NCBI GenBank assembly: GCA_964557295.1
Contig: CAZKZP010000006.1
Span: forward strand, 1 to 64,000
Source: JBFMHP01 sp964557295
Lineage (GTDB): Bacteria; Pseudomonadota; Gammaproteobacteria; RBG-16-57-12
DNA: 64,000 bases
Direction: 5' to 3'
Shown here: in pieces, positions 18,168-26,708 of the stretch
Layout: each line of letters starts with the position of its first letter
Position numbering within the stretch: the stretch's first letter is position 1
Notes under the pieces: model-generated
The model's input: the letters and a program-made list of their open reading frames with translations, nothing else
What the model was told of the DNA's origin: nothing
Database searches by the model: none
Program-made: the position numbers and the translations under genes

Positions 18168-18234
18168 CGAATCGCATGCTGAAGCATGCTCCTACAGGAT
18201 CAAATCATTGTAGGAGCCATCTTCAGATGGCGAC
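18168..18234. repeat. REP-type palindrome pair
   Basis: TCGCATGCTGAAGCATGCTCCTAC at 18172-18195 and GTAGGAGCCATCTTCAGATGGCGA at 18210-18233 face each other across 14 bases, in the 3' space between convergent lpxL and trkH. Each has the GTAGGAGC head plus a short stem-loop. Confidence 0.65.
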
Positions 18235-18257
18235 CTCCTCCGGCGCGCGCCTCGTCC

Positions 18258-19712
18258 TCAATTCCGCCAGAACGTCGGCGTGAACAACACCAGCAGGGTG
18301 AAGATCTCCAGCCGCCCCAGCAGCATCGCGACACACAAGGCCCATTTCGCCACGGGACTCAAGTCGCCGAAATGCGCGCCGACCTCGCCGAGGCCCGGCC
18401 CCAGATTGTTGAGGCACGCGGCCACGGCGGAAAAGGCGGTGACCTGATCCACTCCCGTGGCGAGAACGATCAGCATCAAGGCGACGAAACACGCCACATA
18501 CAGCGAGAAGAATCCCCAGACCGCCTCCACCACCCGTTCGGGCAGCACCTTGCCGCCGACCTTGATCGGGATGTGCGCATTGGGATGCACCAGGCGGGTG
18601 ATTTCACGCACCCCTTGCTTGTACAAGAGCAGGAAACGGATCACCTTCAATCCACCCGCGGTGCTGAAGGCACAACCGCCAATGAAGCTGGCGAACAACA
18701 GCAGTACCGGCAGAAAACCCGGCCAGAAATAAAACGCCGCGGTAGTGAATCCGGTCGTGGTGCCGATCGAGACGGCCTGGAAGATGCCATGGTGCAGGGC
18801 GTCGCCGAAGGTGGGGAAGGTGCTGGTGCCGTAGAGGTAACCGACCGTGATGACCGATAGCGTGCCCAGCACCAGCAGATAGACCCGCACCTCGCTGTCG
18901 TAGTAATACGGCTTGAGGCTGAAGGAACGCCACGCCAGGAAGTGCAGGGCGAAGTTCATGCCGGCCAGCAACATGAAGAACACCGCGACCATCTCGATCA
19001 CGGCGCTGTCGAAATAGCCGATGCTGGCATCGTGGGTGGAGAAGCCGCCGATGGAGACGGTCGAGAAGCTATGGGCGATGGCATCGAAGCCGCTCATGCC
19101 CGCCAGCCAATAGGCCAGGGCGCAGACGAGGGTGAGCGTCACGTAGATGTACCACAGCGCCTTGGCGGTTTCGGTGATGCGCGGGGTGAGCTTGGTGTCC
19201 TTCATCGGACCGGGGGTCTCGGCGCGATAGAGCTGCATGCCCCCGATGCCGAGCAGTGGGAGGATGGCCACCGCCAGCACGATGATCCCCATACCGCCGA
19301 ACCACTGCAACTGCTGGCGGTAGAAGAGGATGGACGGCGGCAGCGCGTCGATACTCGAAGTAATCACCGTCGCCCCCGTGGTGGTCAGTCCGGAGATCGA
19401 TTCAAAGGCCGCATCGGTGAAGGAAAGTTTCGGCGCCGCAGCCAGCATGAACGGCACGGCCCCGGACAGACCGAGCACCGTCCAGAACACGACCACCACC
19501 AGGAACCCGTCGCGCACGCGCAGCTCCCTGCGATGATTGCGCACCGGCAGCCAGATGATCAGGCCGGCGCCCAGGATGAGAAAAAACGCCGTCACGAACG
19601 GCAGCATCGCTCCATCCGCGTAAAGCCATGACACCACCATCGGCGGCAGCATGCTCAAGGAAAAGATCATCAACAGCAGACCGATGATGCGTTGAATGGT
19701 GGCGAACTGCAT
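18258..19712 (-). CDS. trkH: Trk potassium uptake system membrane subunit TrkH
   Basis: Potassium-translocating subunit of the Trk system, a member of the SKT superfamily with four pore-like repeats. The 484-residue protein matches E. coli TrkH (483) and is strongly hydrophobic throughout. Pore-loop segments are visible as TTGATVITSSIDALP, SFSTVSIGGFSTHDASIGY, SIGTTTGFTTAAFYFWP and AVAACLNNLGPGLGEVG. The conserved FYRQQLQWFGGMGI follows the first loop. The gene ends the ntrY-ntrX-trkA-trkH run, and trkA lies 18 bases upstream; TrkA is the regulatory ring this channel needs. Confidence 0.97.
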   Translation of the reverse strand: MQFATIQRIIGLLLMIFSLSMLPPMVVSWLYADGAMLPFVTAFFLILGAGLIIWLPVRNHRRELRVRDGFLVVVVFWTVLGLSGAVPFMLAAAPKLSFTDAAFESISGLTTTGATVITSSIDALPPSILFYRQQLQWFGGMGIIVLAVAILPLLGIGGMQLYRAETPGPMKDTKLTPRITETAKALWYIYVTLTLVCALAYWLAGMSGFDAIAHSFSTVSIGGFSTHDASIGYFDSAVIEMVAVFFMLLAGMNFALHFLAWRSFSLKPYYYDSEVRVYLLVLGTLSVITVGYLYGTSTFPTFGDALHHGIFQAVSIGTTTGFTTAAFYFWPGFLPVLLLFASFIGGCAFSTAGGLKVIRFLLLYKQGVREITRLVHPNAHIPIKVGGKVLPERVVEAVWGFFSLYVACFVALMLIVLATGVDQVTAFSAVAACLNNLGPGLGEVGAHFGDLSPVAKWALCVAMLLGRLEIFTLLVLFTPTFWRN

Positions 19713-19730
19713 GGGCTATCCTCGTCTCGA

Positions 19731-21104
19731 TCAGAGGAAGGTCACGCCGACCTGGAACAGCTTTTCCACGGCGCCGACATATTTCTTGTCGACCAGGAAC
19801 AGGATGATGTGGTCGCCGCTGGCGATCACGGTGTCGTGATGGGCGATGAGCACCTCCTCCCCGCGCACCACCGCGCCGATGGTCGTGCCCGGCGGCAGGG
19901 CGATGTTCTCGATGGCCCGCCCCACCACCTTGGAGGAGTATTGATCACCATGGGCGACGGCCTCGATGGCCTCGGCCGCCCCGCGCCGCAGCGAATGCAC
20001 CGCGGCCACATCACCCCGGCGCACATGGGCGAGCAGGGTGCCGATCATCGCCTGTTGCGGGGAGATGGCGATGTCGATGGTGCCGCTCTGCACCAGATCG
20101 ACATACGAGGCGCGGTTGATCAGCGCCATCACCTTGCGCGCGCCCAGGCGCTTGGCGAGCATCGCCGAGAGGATATTGGCCTCGTCGTCATTGGTCAGCG
20201 CGCAGAACACGCCGGTGTTCTCGATGTTTTCCTCGAGCAGCAGATCCTCGTCGGCCGCATCGCCGGTGAGCACCAGGGTCTTGTCGAGTTCGGCGGAGAT
20301 CGCCGCGGTGCGCGCGGGATTGTGGTCGATCAGCTTGATGCGGTAGTTGTTCTCCAGGGCCTTGGCCAGCCGCTTGCCGATATTGCCGCCGCCGGCCAGG
20401 ATGATGCGCTTGACCTGTTCGCCGGCGCTGCCCAGTTCGTGCATCACCGCGCGGATGTCCTTGCGCGCGGCGATGAAGAAGACCTCGTCATCGACCTCGA
20501 TCACCGTGTCGCCCGTGGGCAGGATCGCCTTGCCGCGGCGGAAGATCGCCGCCACCCGCGTCTGCACCTTGGGCATGTGCTGGCGCAGTGCGCGCAGCTC
20601 GTGGCCGACCAGCGGCCCGTCGTGATAGGCGCGCACCGCCACCAGCTGCACCTTGCCGCCGGCGAAGTCCAGCACCTGCAAGGCGCCGGGAAATTCGATC
20701 AGGCGTTGGATGTAATCGGTCACCAGCTGCTCGGGGCTGATCAAGACATCGACCGGCACGCCGTGCTCGCCGAACAGCTGCGGCTCGGCGAGATAGTCGG
20801 TCGAGCGCACCCGCGCGATCTTGGTGGGGGTGTGGAACAGGGTGTAGGCCACTTGGCAGGCGACCATATTGATTTCGTCACTGTTGGTGACAGCGAGGAT
20901 CATATCGGCGTCTTCGGCGCCGGCGCGGCGCAGGATCTCGGGATGCGCGCCCTCGCCTTCCACGGTGCGAATATCCAGCCGATCCTGCAATTGCATCAGG
21001 CGCTGACCATTGGTGTCGACCACCGTGATGTCATTGGCCTCGTCGACCAGGTTCTCGGCCACCGATGAACCCACCTGCCCCGCCCCAAGGATGATGATTT
21101 TCAT
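19731..21104 (-). CDS. trkA: Trk potassium transporter regulatory subunit TrkA
   Basis: Cytoplasmic nucleotide-binding ring that gates TrkH according to NAD(H)/ATP. The 457-residue length matches E. coli TrkA (458). Two Rossmann-type RCK halves are visible: KIIILGAGQVGSSVAENL at the start and RIILAGGGNIGKRLAKAL near residue 233, each followed by a TrkA-C domain (for example RPLVGHELRALRQH and SKVVGRAIENIALPPGTTIGAV). It is cotranscribed with trkH and follows ntrX after 64 bases. Confidence 0.97.
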   Translation of the reverse strand: MKIIILGAGQVGSSVAENLVDEANDITVVDTNGQRLMQLQDRLDIRTVEGEGAHPEILRRAGAEDADMILAVTNSDEINMVACQVAYTLFHTPTKIARVRSTDYLAEPQLFGEHGVPVDVLISPEQLVTDYIQRLIEFPGALQVLDFAGGKVQLVAVRAYHDGPLVGHELRALRQHMPKVQTRVAAIFRRGKAILPTGDTVIEVDDEVFFIAARKDIRAVMHELGSAGEQVKRIILAGGGNIGKRLAKALENNYRIKLIDHNPARTAAISAELDKTLVLTGDAADEDLLLEENIENTGVFCALTNDDEANILSAMLAKRLGARKVMALINRASYVDLVQSGTIDIAISPQQAMIGTLLAHVRRGDVAAVHSLRRGAAEAIEAVAHGDQYSSKVVGRAIENIALPPGTTIGAVVRGEEVLIAHHDTVIASGDHIILFLVDKKYVGAVEKLFQVGVTFL

Positions 21105-21168
21105 GCTCGCGTACTTTCAACCCGATCTAGTGGGGCGCCATTGTAACGAAAACCGCCGCTGCGCACAT

Positions 21169-22530
21169 CTATTTGCCCGGTTTCATGTCCACGCCCAGCG
21201 CGCGCATCTTGCGGTACAAGTGCGTGCGCTCCACCCCGGCGATCTTGGCCACGCGGCCGACGCTGCCGCCCTCCTGCTGCAGGTGGTACTCCAGGTAGGC
21301 CTTCTCGAAGTAGTCGCGCGCCTCGCGCAGCGGCAGGGCGAACATCTCGTGCAGAAAGTTGTCCGCGCTCGGCAGCGCGGGTTTGAGCAGGGTCTCGACC
21401 TCATCGAGTGCGATCTCCTCCAGGCTGGCGGAGATCAACAGCTGGCGCACCAGATTCACCAGTTCCAGCACGTTGCCCGGCCACTGGTAGTTGCGCAGGC
21501 GGTTCTGCACCGGCAAGGGAAAATGCCGATACGGCAGGCCTTGCTTGAGCACCAGTGTGTCGACGAAGAAATTCAGCAGATCCGGCACATCTTCGATATG
21601 GTCGCGCAGCGGCGGCACCGTGACCACCGCGCCCTTGAGGCCGTGGTAGAGATCCTGGCGGAATTCGCCTTCGGCGACCAGCGCGGCCAGATCGCCGTGC
21701 GCGGAACAGACCAGGCGCACATTCGTCCGGACCTCCTGCGCGCCGCGCACCCGCACCAGGGAGCCGTTGCGTATGACATTCAACAGCCGCGCCTGCGCCG
21801 GTTCCGGCAAGGCCTCGATATTGGCCAGGTACAAGGTGCCGCCGTCGGCCCGCTCGAAGGCCCCGGGCGTGGACTGCGCGCCCTCTTCCTGGCCAAAGAG
21901 CATCGCCTCGAAGCTGGCCTCGGGCAACGCGGCCAGGCGGAGTTCGACGAAGGGCTTGTCCTTGCGCGCGCTCGAGGCGTGCAGATACCGCGCGGCGGCG
22001 CCCTTGCCGCTGCCGGACTCGCCGAGCAACAGCACCGGCATGTCGTAATGGGCGACGCGGCCGATCTGGTCGCGCAGGTGTTGCATCAAGGCGCTCTTGC
22101 CGACCAGCTGCACATCGAAGGCGGCGCGGCGCGCGGAGACCTTCTCCTGCCCCGCCGCGGATTTGGCCGAGGCCAACGCCCCTTCGACCGCCGGCAAGAG
22201 TTTATTGAGCGACAGCGGCTTCTCCAGGAAGGCGTAAGCGCCCAGGCGCGTGGCCTCCACCGCCGTCTCCACCGTCCCGTGGCCGGACATGACGATCACC
22301 GGGATCCTGGGCTGCTGCGCCAGGTTCTGCTTGAAAAAGGTGATGCCGTCGATGTCCGGCATCCAGATGTCGAGCAGCACCAGGTCGGGATCGCGTTCGC
22401 GCAGCGCGGCGCGGGCGTGTTCGCCGTCTTGCGCCACCCGCACCTCGCATCCCTCATCCTCCAGGATCTCCTTGACCAGGGCGCGGATATCCGGCTCGTC
22501 ATCCACCACCAGTACATAGGGTTTAGTCAT
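21169..22530 (-). CDS. ntrX: NtrX-like response regulator with degenerate AAA+ domain
   Basis: A 453-residue receiver-AAA+-Fis protein and likely partner of the NtrY kinase. The receiver (about 1-120) has D54 in VLLDIWMPDIDG. The central domain keeps Walker A (GESGSGKG), but the position of GAFTGA reads GQEEGAQSTPGAF and Walker B reads GGTLYLANIEALP instead of GGTLFLDEI, so ATP hydrolysis and sigma-54 contact are probably lost. The C-terminal Fis-type helix-turn-helix (VGRVAKIAGVERTHLYRKMRALG) is intact, suggesting DNA binding. The start at 22530 is fixed by GAGGA six bases upstream; another ATG at 22536 sits directly against that site. It overlaps the end of ntrY by 8 bases, so expression is coupled. 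Confidence 0.88.
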   Translation of the reverse strand: MTKPYVLVVDDEPDIRALVKEILEDEGCEVRVAQDGEHARAALRERDPDLVLLDIWMPDIDGITFFKQNLAQQPRIPVIVMSGHGTVETAVEATRLGAYAFLEKPLSLNKLLPAVEGALASAKSAAGQEKVSARRAAFDVQLVGKSALMQHLRDQIGRVAHYDMPVLLLGESGSGKGAAARYLHASSARKDKPFVELRLAALPEASFEAMLFGQEEGAQSTPGAFERADGGTLYLANIEALPEPAQARLLNVIRNGSLVRVRGAQEVRTNVRLVCSAHGDLAALVAEGEFRQDLYHGLKGAVVTVPPLRDHIEDVPDLLNFFVDTLVLKQGLPYRHFPLPVQNRLRNYQWPGNVLELVNLVRQLLISASLEEIALDEVETLLKPALPSADNFLHEMFALPLREARDYFEKAYLEYHLQQEGGSVGRVAKIAGVERTHLYRKMRALGVDMKPGK

Positions 22531-24760
22531 CGCCATTCCTCGGAAGATCGGTATCGTCTGCACTGTCATCATCGTTCATCACATCCTGAATCGGCAGGCG
22601 GATCACGATGGCCGCGCCACCTGCGGGGAGGTTCTCTGCCCATACCACGCCATTATGCTCTTCCACGATCTTCTTGACGATCGCCAATCCCAGGCCGGTG
22701 CCCTTCGGTTTGGTGGTGACGTAGGGATCGAACAACTGATCGAACACCGCATCGGCGATCCCCGGCCCATTATCCTCCACGCGCAATTCCACGTACGGCC
22801 CTTGCTTCGAATGCGAGATCCGCGTGCTCACGCCGACCTTCCCGGCGGGACTGCCGCCGATGGCCTCCAGCGCGTTCTTGATCAGGTTGTGCAGCAGCTG
22901 ACGGATGCGGCCGGCATCCAGCGGCATCCGGAGCACCTCGTGCCCGCCCTGCTGGTGGATGACCGCGGCGAGGTGGTTGCTGCGATAGAGCTCGATCACC
23001 TCGCCGATCAACTGGTTCAGATCCAGCTCGGCCAGTTGCAGCTTGGGCGTGTAGGCGTATTCCGCGAAGGCCTTGACCATCTCCTCCATCGCCTGCACCT
23101 GATGGATGATGGTGTTGGTGGCGCGCTCGAGCACCTCGGCGTCCTCCGGCGGCATCACACCGAGATATTTGCGCTGCAAGCGCTCGGCCGCCAACTGGAT
23201 CGGGGTGAGCGGATTCTTGATCTCGTGCGCCAGCCGGCGCGCGACTTCCGACCACGCGGCATCGCGCTGCGCCTGGATCAGGGCGGTGACATCGTCGAGC
23301 ACCAGTACGAAGCCGGAGACGCCCGTGCGCCGGCTCGACAGCGTGGCCCCGCGGCACATCAGCACGCGCCGCCCGCTCGGGCCGAAGACGGTGATCTGAT
23401 CCTGCCACTCGCTCTGGCGCTTGAACTGATCGAGCACCTGATCGACGAACTCCCGCGCGTGCGCCGAGCGGGCGCCCAGGTCCTGCAACGGCGCGCCCAT
23501 CAGGCCGTCGAAACTGACCTCCAGGATCTGCTGCGCCGCGGCATTGACCGTGCGGATCATGAAAAGGCGGTCCAGCGTCAGCACCCCGGAGGTCAAGCCG
23601 CCCAGCACCGCCTTGAGGTAGGCGCGCTCGCGCTCGGCCTGCTGCTGACTGCTCTCGGCCTCATCGCGCGCCTGGGCGAGCCGGCGGGTCATCTCGTTGA
23701 AAGACTGCACCAGCGTGCCGAAGTCCTCGTCGCTCGGCAACGGCAGCTTCTGCGTGTAATCGCCGGTGGCCACCGAGCGCGTGCCGGTGGCCAGCACGCG
23801 GATCGGCTCCACCATGCGCTCGGCCGCGAACAGCGCCACCCACACCGCCGTGAACAAGGCCAGGAGCAGCACCAGCGAAAGCGTGACGATGAAGCTGCTC
23901 TTCATCGGCGCGCGCAGGTAGACCAGCTTCTTGTACGCGGCGAAGGCGTTGTTGACGTTATCCAGCAGCACGGTGATTTTTTGCGGCACGGGATAGAGCA
24001 CGCGCAGGATGCGCTGCGCGCCCAGGGGCGCGGCCGCCGGCACCAGCGCCGCCACATGGATATACAGTTCATCGCCGATCGGATCGAGACCGACATAGTG
24101 ATACCCCTGCCGGACCTGATACAGGATCGCCTCGTCCGGCCGTCTCGGCAGCAGGCCGGCGCCCTCGCGCATGCTGGAGGCGATCACCCGGCCGCCGGCG
24201 CTGAGCAGGGTCACCTCCGCCACATCACCGCTCTGACGCAGTTCGTTCAAATACATCGGGGCCATGGCGTCGCTGACATACATCAGCGCGTGCCCGTGAC
24301 GGCGGGTCTCCTGCATCAGTTCCTTGACGCGCAGATCCAGCGAGCCGCGCGCGAGATCGAGCGCATCCTGCAAGGACTGCTCGACGCGCACGTCGAACCA
24401 GCTGTCGATGCCGCGCTGGAGAAACTGCAAGGAAAAGTAATACAGGACGGTGGCCGGCACCACGGCGATCACAATCGAGAGGGTGACCAGACGCAAGGCC
24501 AGGCGCGAACCGATCACCTCGGCGCGGTAGTCGCGGATCAGCCGCGCGAGATAGAGCCCGATCAGCACCGCCAGAACGATCAAGCCGAGAATATTGATGG
24601 CCAGCAGGCGCAGATAGTGGCGTTCGAAGCGTTCCGAATTGGAGGTGATATCGCTGAGCAGCACCAGCGCCGCCAGCATCAGGAGAAACAAGACGACGAT
24701 CGGCAGCGCTCGATACAGCGGATGGCGGCTCAGGCGCGCGTGAAGCGAAGGCTTTTGCAT
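22523..24760 (-). CDS. ntrY: NtrY-like sensor histidine kinase
   Basis: A 745-residue membrane kinase. Hydrophobic helices lie at about 18-36, 47-70 and 84-110 and again near 288-312, with a periplasmic region between, followed by HAMP, a PAS domain (about 375-480), HisKA with the phospho-His in ARRLAHEIKNPLTPIQLAAERL, and an ATPase domain with LIKNALEAIGG and GTGLGLAIVKKI. The multi-helix N-terminus and NtrB-like kinase core are characteristic of NtrY. It lies in the common order DUF4390-ntrY-ntrX-trkA. NtrYX has been linked to nitrogen, redox and envelope control in various proteobacteria; the actual stimulus here is unknown. Confidence 0.93.
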   Translation of the reverse strand: MQKPSLHARLSRHPLYRALPIVVLFLLMLAALVLLSDITSNSERFERHYLRLLAINILGLIVLAVLIGLYLARLIRDYRAEVIGSRLALRLVTLSIVIAVVPATVLYYFSLQFLQRGIDSWFDVRVEQSLQDALDLARGSLDLRVKELMQETRRHGHALMYVSDAMAPMYLNELRQSGDVAEVTLLSAGGRVIASSMREGAGLLPRRPDEAILYQVRQGYHYVGLDPIGDELYIHVAALVPAAAPLGAQRILRVLYPVPQKITVLLDNVNNAFAAYKKLVYLRAPMKSSFIVTLSLVLLLALFTAVWVALFAAERMVEPIRVLATGTRSVATGDYTQKLPLPSDEDFGTLVQSFNEMTRRLAQARDEAESSQQQAERERAYLKAVLGGLTSGVLTLDRLFMIRTVNAAAQQILEVSFDGLMGAPLQDLGARSAHAREFVDQVLDQFKRQSEWQDQITVFGPSGRRVLMCRGATLSSRRTGVSGFVLVLDDVTALIQAQRDAAWSEVARRLAHEIKNPLTPIQLAAERLQRKYLGVMPPEDAEVLERATNTIIHQVQAMEEMVKAFAEYAYTPKLQLAELDLNQLIGEVIELYRSNHLAAVIHQQGGHEVLRMPLDAGRIRQLLHNLIKNALEAIGGSPAGKVGVSTRISHSKQGPYVELRVEDNGPGIADAVFDQLFDPYVTTKPKGTGLGLAIVKKIVEEHNGVVWAENLPAGGAAIVIRLPIQDVMNDDDSADDTDLPRNGDD

Positions 24761-24799
24761 CGTATCCCGACCTCGAGCGCGGACAAGGGTGATCTTCCG

Positions 24800-25366
24800 C
24801 TACAAAAACCATTCATACCAATCACTCTCCACGTCCCACTCGGCATAGACATACGAACGCAGGCGCAAGGGTATGGGCAATTTGGAGGAGGAGAGCGAGA
24901 CGCGCATGCGCGCGAGATAACGCCCGTCTTTCTCCAGCAGGCTGTCATCGATCAGCGGCAGGCCCTTGATCCTGCCCAGATCGTCCAGCGCCGCCGTCAG
25001 CGAGCGGTAATTGCGCGCCACCCCGCTGTTGTGATTGGTGAGGATGAACTGCCGGCTCAGCGCGTGGTACTGCAGGGAATACCGCTGCATCAACGAGGCG
25101 ACCTCCTCATCCCACACATATTCCCGGCGGCGCAGGATCTGCACGCTGATCTTGAAGGGCAGCATCACCCCGTTCTGCAAGGCCTCGGTCAGCTCGGGGT
25201 CGAGCTGGAACTTCACCTTGGCGTCCAGGACGTGGATGCCGTTGCGCAGTGAGGTCTGAGCCTGCGTGATGGTGGCCGCGCCAGCCCAGGCCGAGGCGGC
25301 GAGACACCACCAGGCCAGCACCCCGAGCGCGAAGGCCGGGAGCGCGGGGCGGGGGGGGCGGTGCAA
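24800..25366 (-). CDS. DUF4390 secreted protein (5' end at an assembly gap)
   Basis: A protein of about 188 residues of the DUF4390 family, function unknown, found regularly between rsmB and ntrY in beta- and gammaproteobacteria. It has an N-terminal hydrophobic signal segment (about 10-28), then the family pattern FQLDPELTEALQNGVMLPFKISVQILRRREYVWDEEV with a beta-rich C-terminus ending YAEWDVESDWYEWFL. The first readable codon is a TTG at 25366, directly beside the N-gap, so the true start may lie inside the gap. The neighbouring NtrYX pair suggests an envelope-related role, but there is no direct evidence. Confidence 0.85.
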   Translation of the reverse strand: MHRPPRPALPAFALGVLAWWCLAASAWAGAATITQAQTSLRNGIHVLDAKVKFQLDPELTEALQNGVMLPFKISVQILRRREYVWDEEVASLMQRYSLQYHALSRQFILTNHNSGVARNYRSLTAALDDLGRIKGLPLIDDSLLEKDGRYLARMRVSLSSSKLPIPLRLRSYVYAEWDVESDWYEWFL

Positions 25367-25367
25367 T

Positions 25368-25377
25368 NNNNNNNNNN
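25368..25377. other. Assembly gap (10 N)
   Basis: Ten unknown bases next to a G-run (ggggggg), between rsmB and the DUF4390 gene. The fixed size suggests a scaffold placeholder rather than a measured length. Confidence 0.98.
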
Positions 25378-25397
25378 GCTCGGCATTGGGACTCGCA

Positions 25398-26708
25398 TCA
25401 CGCGCGCCTCAGGCAGGCATAGAAAAAACCATCCATGCCGGACTCACCGGGCAGGACCTGCCGGCCCACCCCGGCGGCACGGCCCCACGCGGTCTCGATC
25501 GGGATCGCCTCGGCGTCCGCATGCTCGGCGAGGAAGCGCTCGATCTGCGCGGCGTTCTCCTGCGGCAGCACCGAGCAGGTGGCGTAGACCAGTCTGCCAC
25601 CGCGCTGGAGCAAAGGCCAGAGCGCCTCGAGCATGGCGTGCTGGGTCTGCGCCAGCGCGGGGATGTCGTCGGGCCGGCGCAGCGCCTTGATGTCGGGATG
25701 GCGGCGGATCACCCCGGTGGCCGAACAGGGCGCATCGAGCAGGATGCGGTCGAAGGGCTGGCCGTCCCACCAGCGCGCGGGCGCCCCGGCATCGGCGCAC
25801 ACCAGCGTGGCCGCCAGCTGCAAGCGGCGCAGGTTTTCCGTCACCCGTTCCAGCCGCGAGGCCTCCTGATCCACCGCCACCATGGCGAGATCCGGTTGCA
25901 GTTCGAGCATGTGGCAGGTCTTCCCGCCCGGCGCGGCGCAGGCATCGAGCACGCGCTGCCCGGGGCGCAGATCCATCAGACCCGCCGCCAGCTGCGCGGC
26001 GGCATCCTGCACCGACACCGCGCCCTCGGCAAAGCCCGGCAAGGCGCGCGCGTCCATCGGCTCGGTCAGCACCACGGCCTCCGGGGCATGGTCCGCCGCC
26101 ACGGCGGCGATGCCCTGCGCCGCCAAGCGCGCGAGATAGTCCGCGCGTGAAGTGCGTTGCGCATTGACACGCAGCGTCATCGGCGGGCGGTCATTGTTGG
26201 CCTCGAGGATGGCTTCCCAGTCCTGCGGCCAGGCCTTGCGCAACTTGCCGATCAGCCAGGCGGGATGCGCGTAACGCGCCACCTCGTCCTGCGCCGGGAC
26301 CGGCGCTTGACGCAGGAAATTGCGCAGCACGCCGTTGATCAGCCCCTTGGCCCAGGGCTTGCCGAGCGCGCTCGCGGCCTCCACCGTCTCGGAGACGGCG
26401 GCGTGCGGTGGGATGCGCATATGGCCCAACTGATAGAGCCCCAGCAGGAGCAGGGCCTGCACGTCGGCGTCGCGCGCCTTGAGCGGTTTCTGCATCAGGC
26501 CCGCGAGCTGCCGCTCCAACCGGGGATGAAACCGCAAGGTGCCGAAGGCCAATTCTTGCAGCAAGGCGCGATCGGCGCTCGGACAGCGTTCCAGATGAAA
26601 TGACAGGATCTGCGAGAGCGAGCGGTGTTCGTACAGCACCTCCACCAGCGCCTGCGCGGCGAGCAGCCGCACATTCATCACGCGCTTGCCGTGGTCGCCG
26701 GCGCTCAT
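25398..26708 (-). CDS. rsmB: 16S rRNA m5C967 methyltransferase RsmB
   Basis: Methylates C967 of 16S rRNA using S-adenosylmethionine. The 436-residue protein has an N-terminal NusB-like helical domain (about 10-140) and a C-terminal Rossmann methyltransferase domain. SAM motif DACAAPGGKTCHML and the two functional cysteines in DAPCSATGV and YATCSVLPQEN are present. The ATG at 26708 overlaps the fmt stop as ATGA; MNVRLL at 26678 is an alternative. E. coli RsmB has 429 residues and the same fmt-rsmB order. Confidence 0.95.
   Translation of the reverse strand: MSAGDHGKRVMNVRLLAAQALVEVLYEHRSLSQILSFHLERCPSADRALLQELAFGTLRFHPRLERQLAGLMQKPLKARDADVQALLLLGLYQLGHMRIPPHAAVSETVEAASALGKPWAKGLINGVLRNFLRQAPVPAQDEVARYAHPAWLIGKLRKAWPQDWEAILEANNDRPPMTLRVNAQRTSRADYLARLAAQGIAAVAADHAPEAVVLTEPMDARALPGFAEGAVSVQDAAAQLAAGLMDLRPGQRVLDACAAPGGKTCHMLELQPDLAMVAVDQEASRLERVTENLRRLQLAATLVCADAGAPARWWDGQPFDRILLDAPCSATGVIRRHPDIKALRRPDDIPALAQTQHAMLEALWPLLQRGGRLVYATCSVLPQENAAQIERFLAEHADAEAIPIETAWGRAAGVGRQVLPGESGMDGFFYACLRRA

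Noticed and set aside
22655..25252. 865-codon plus-strand frame over ntrY and the DUF4390 gene
   Set aside because: It crosses two real minus-strand genes and their intergenic space, is very rich in His/Gln/Arg, and has no recognisable motif.
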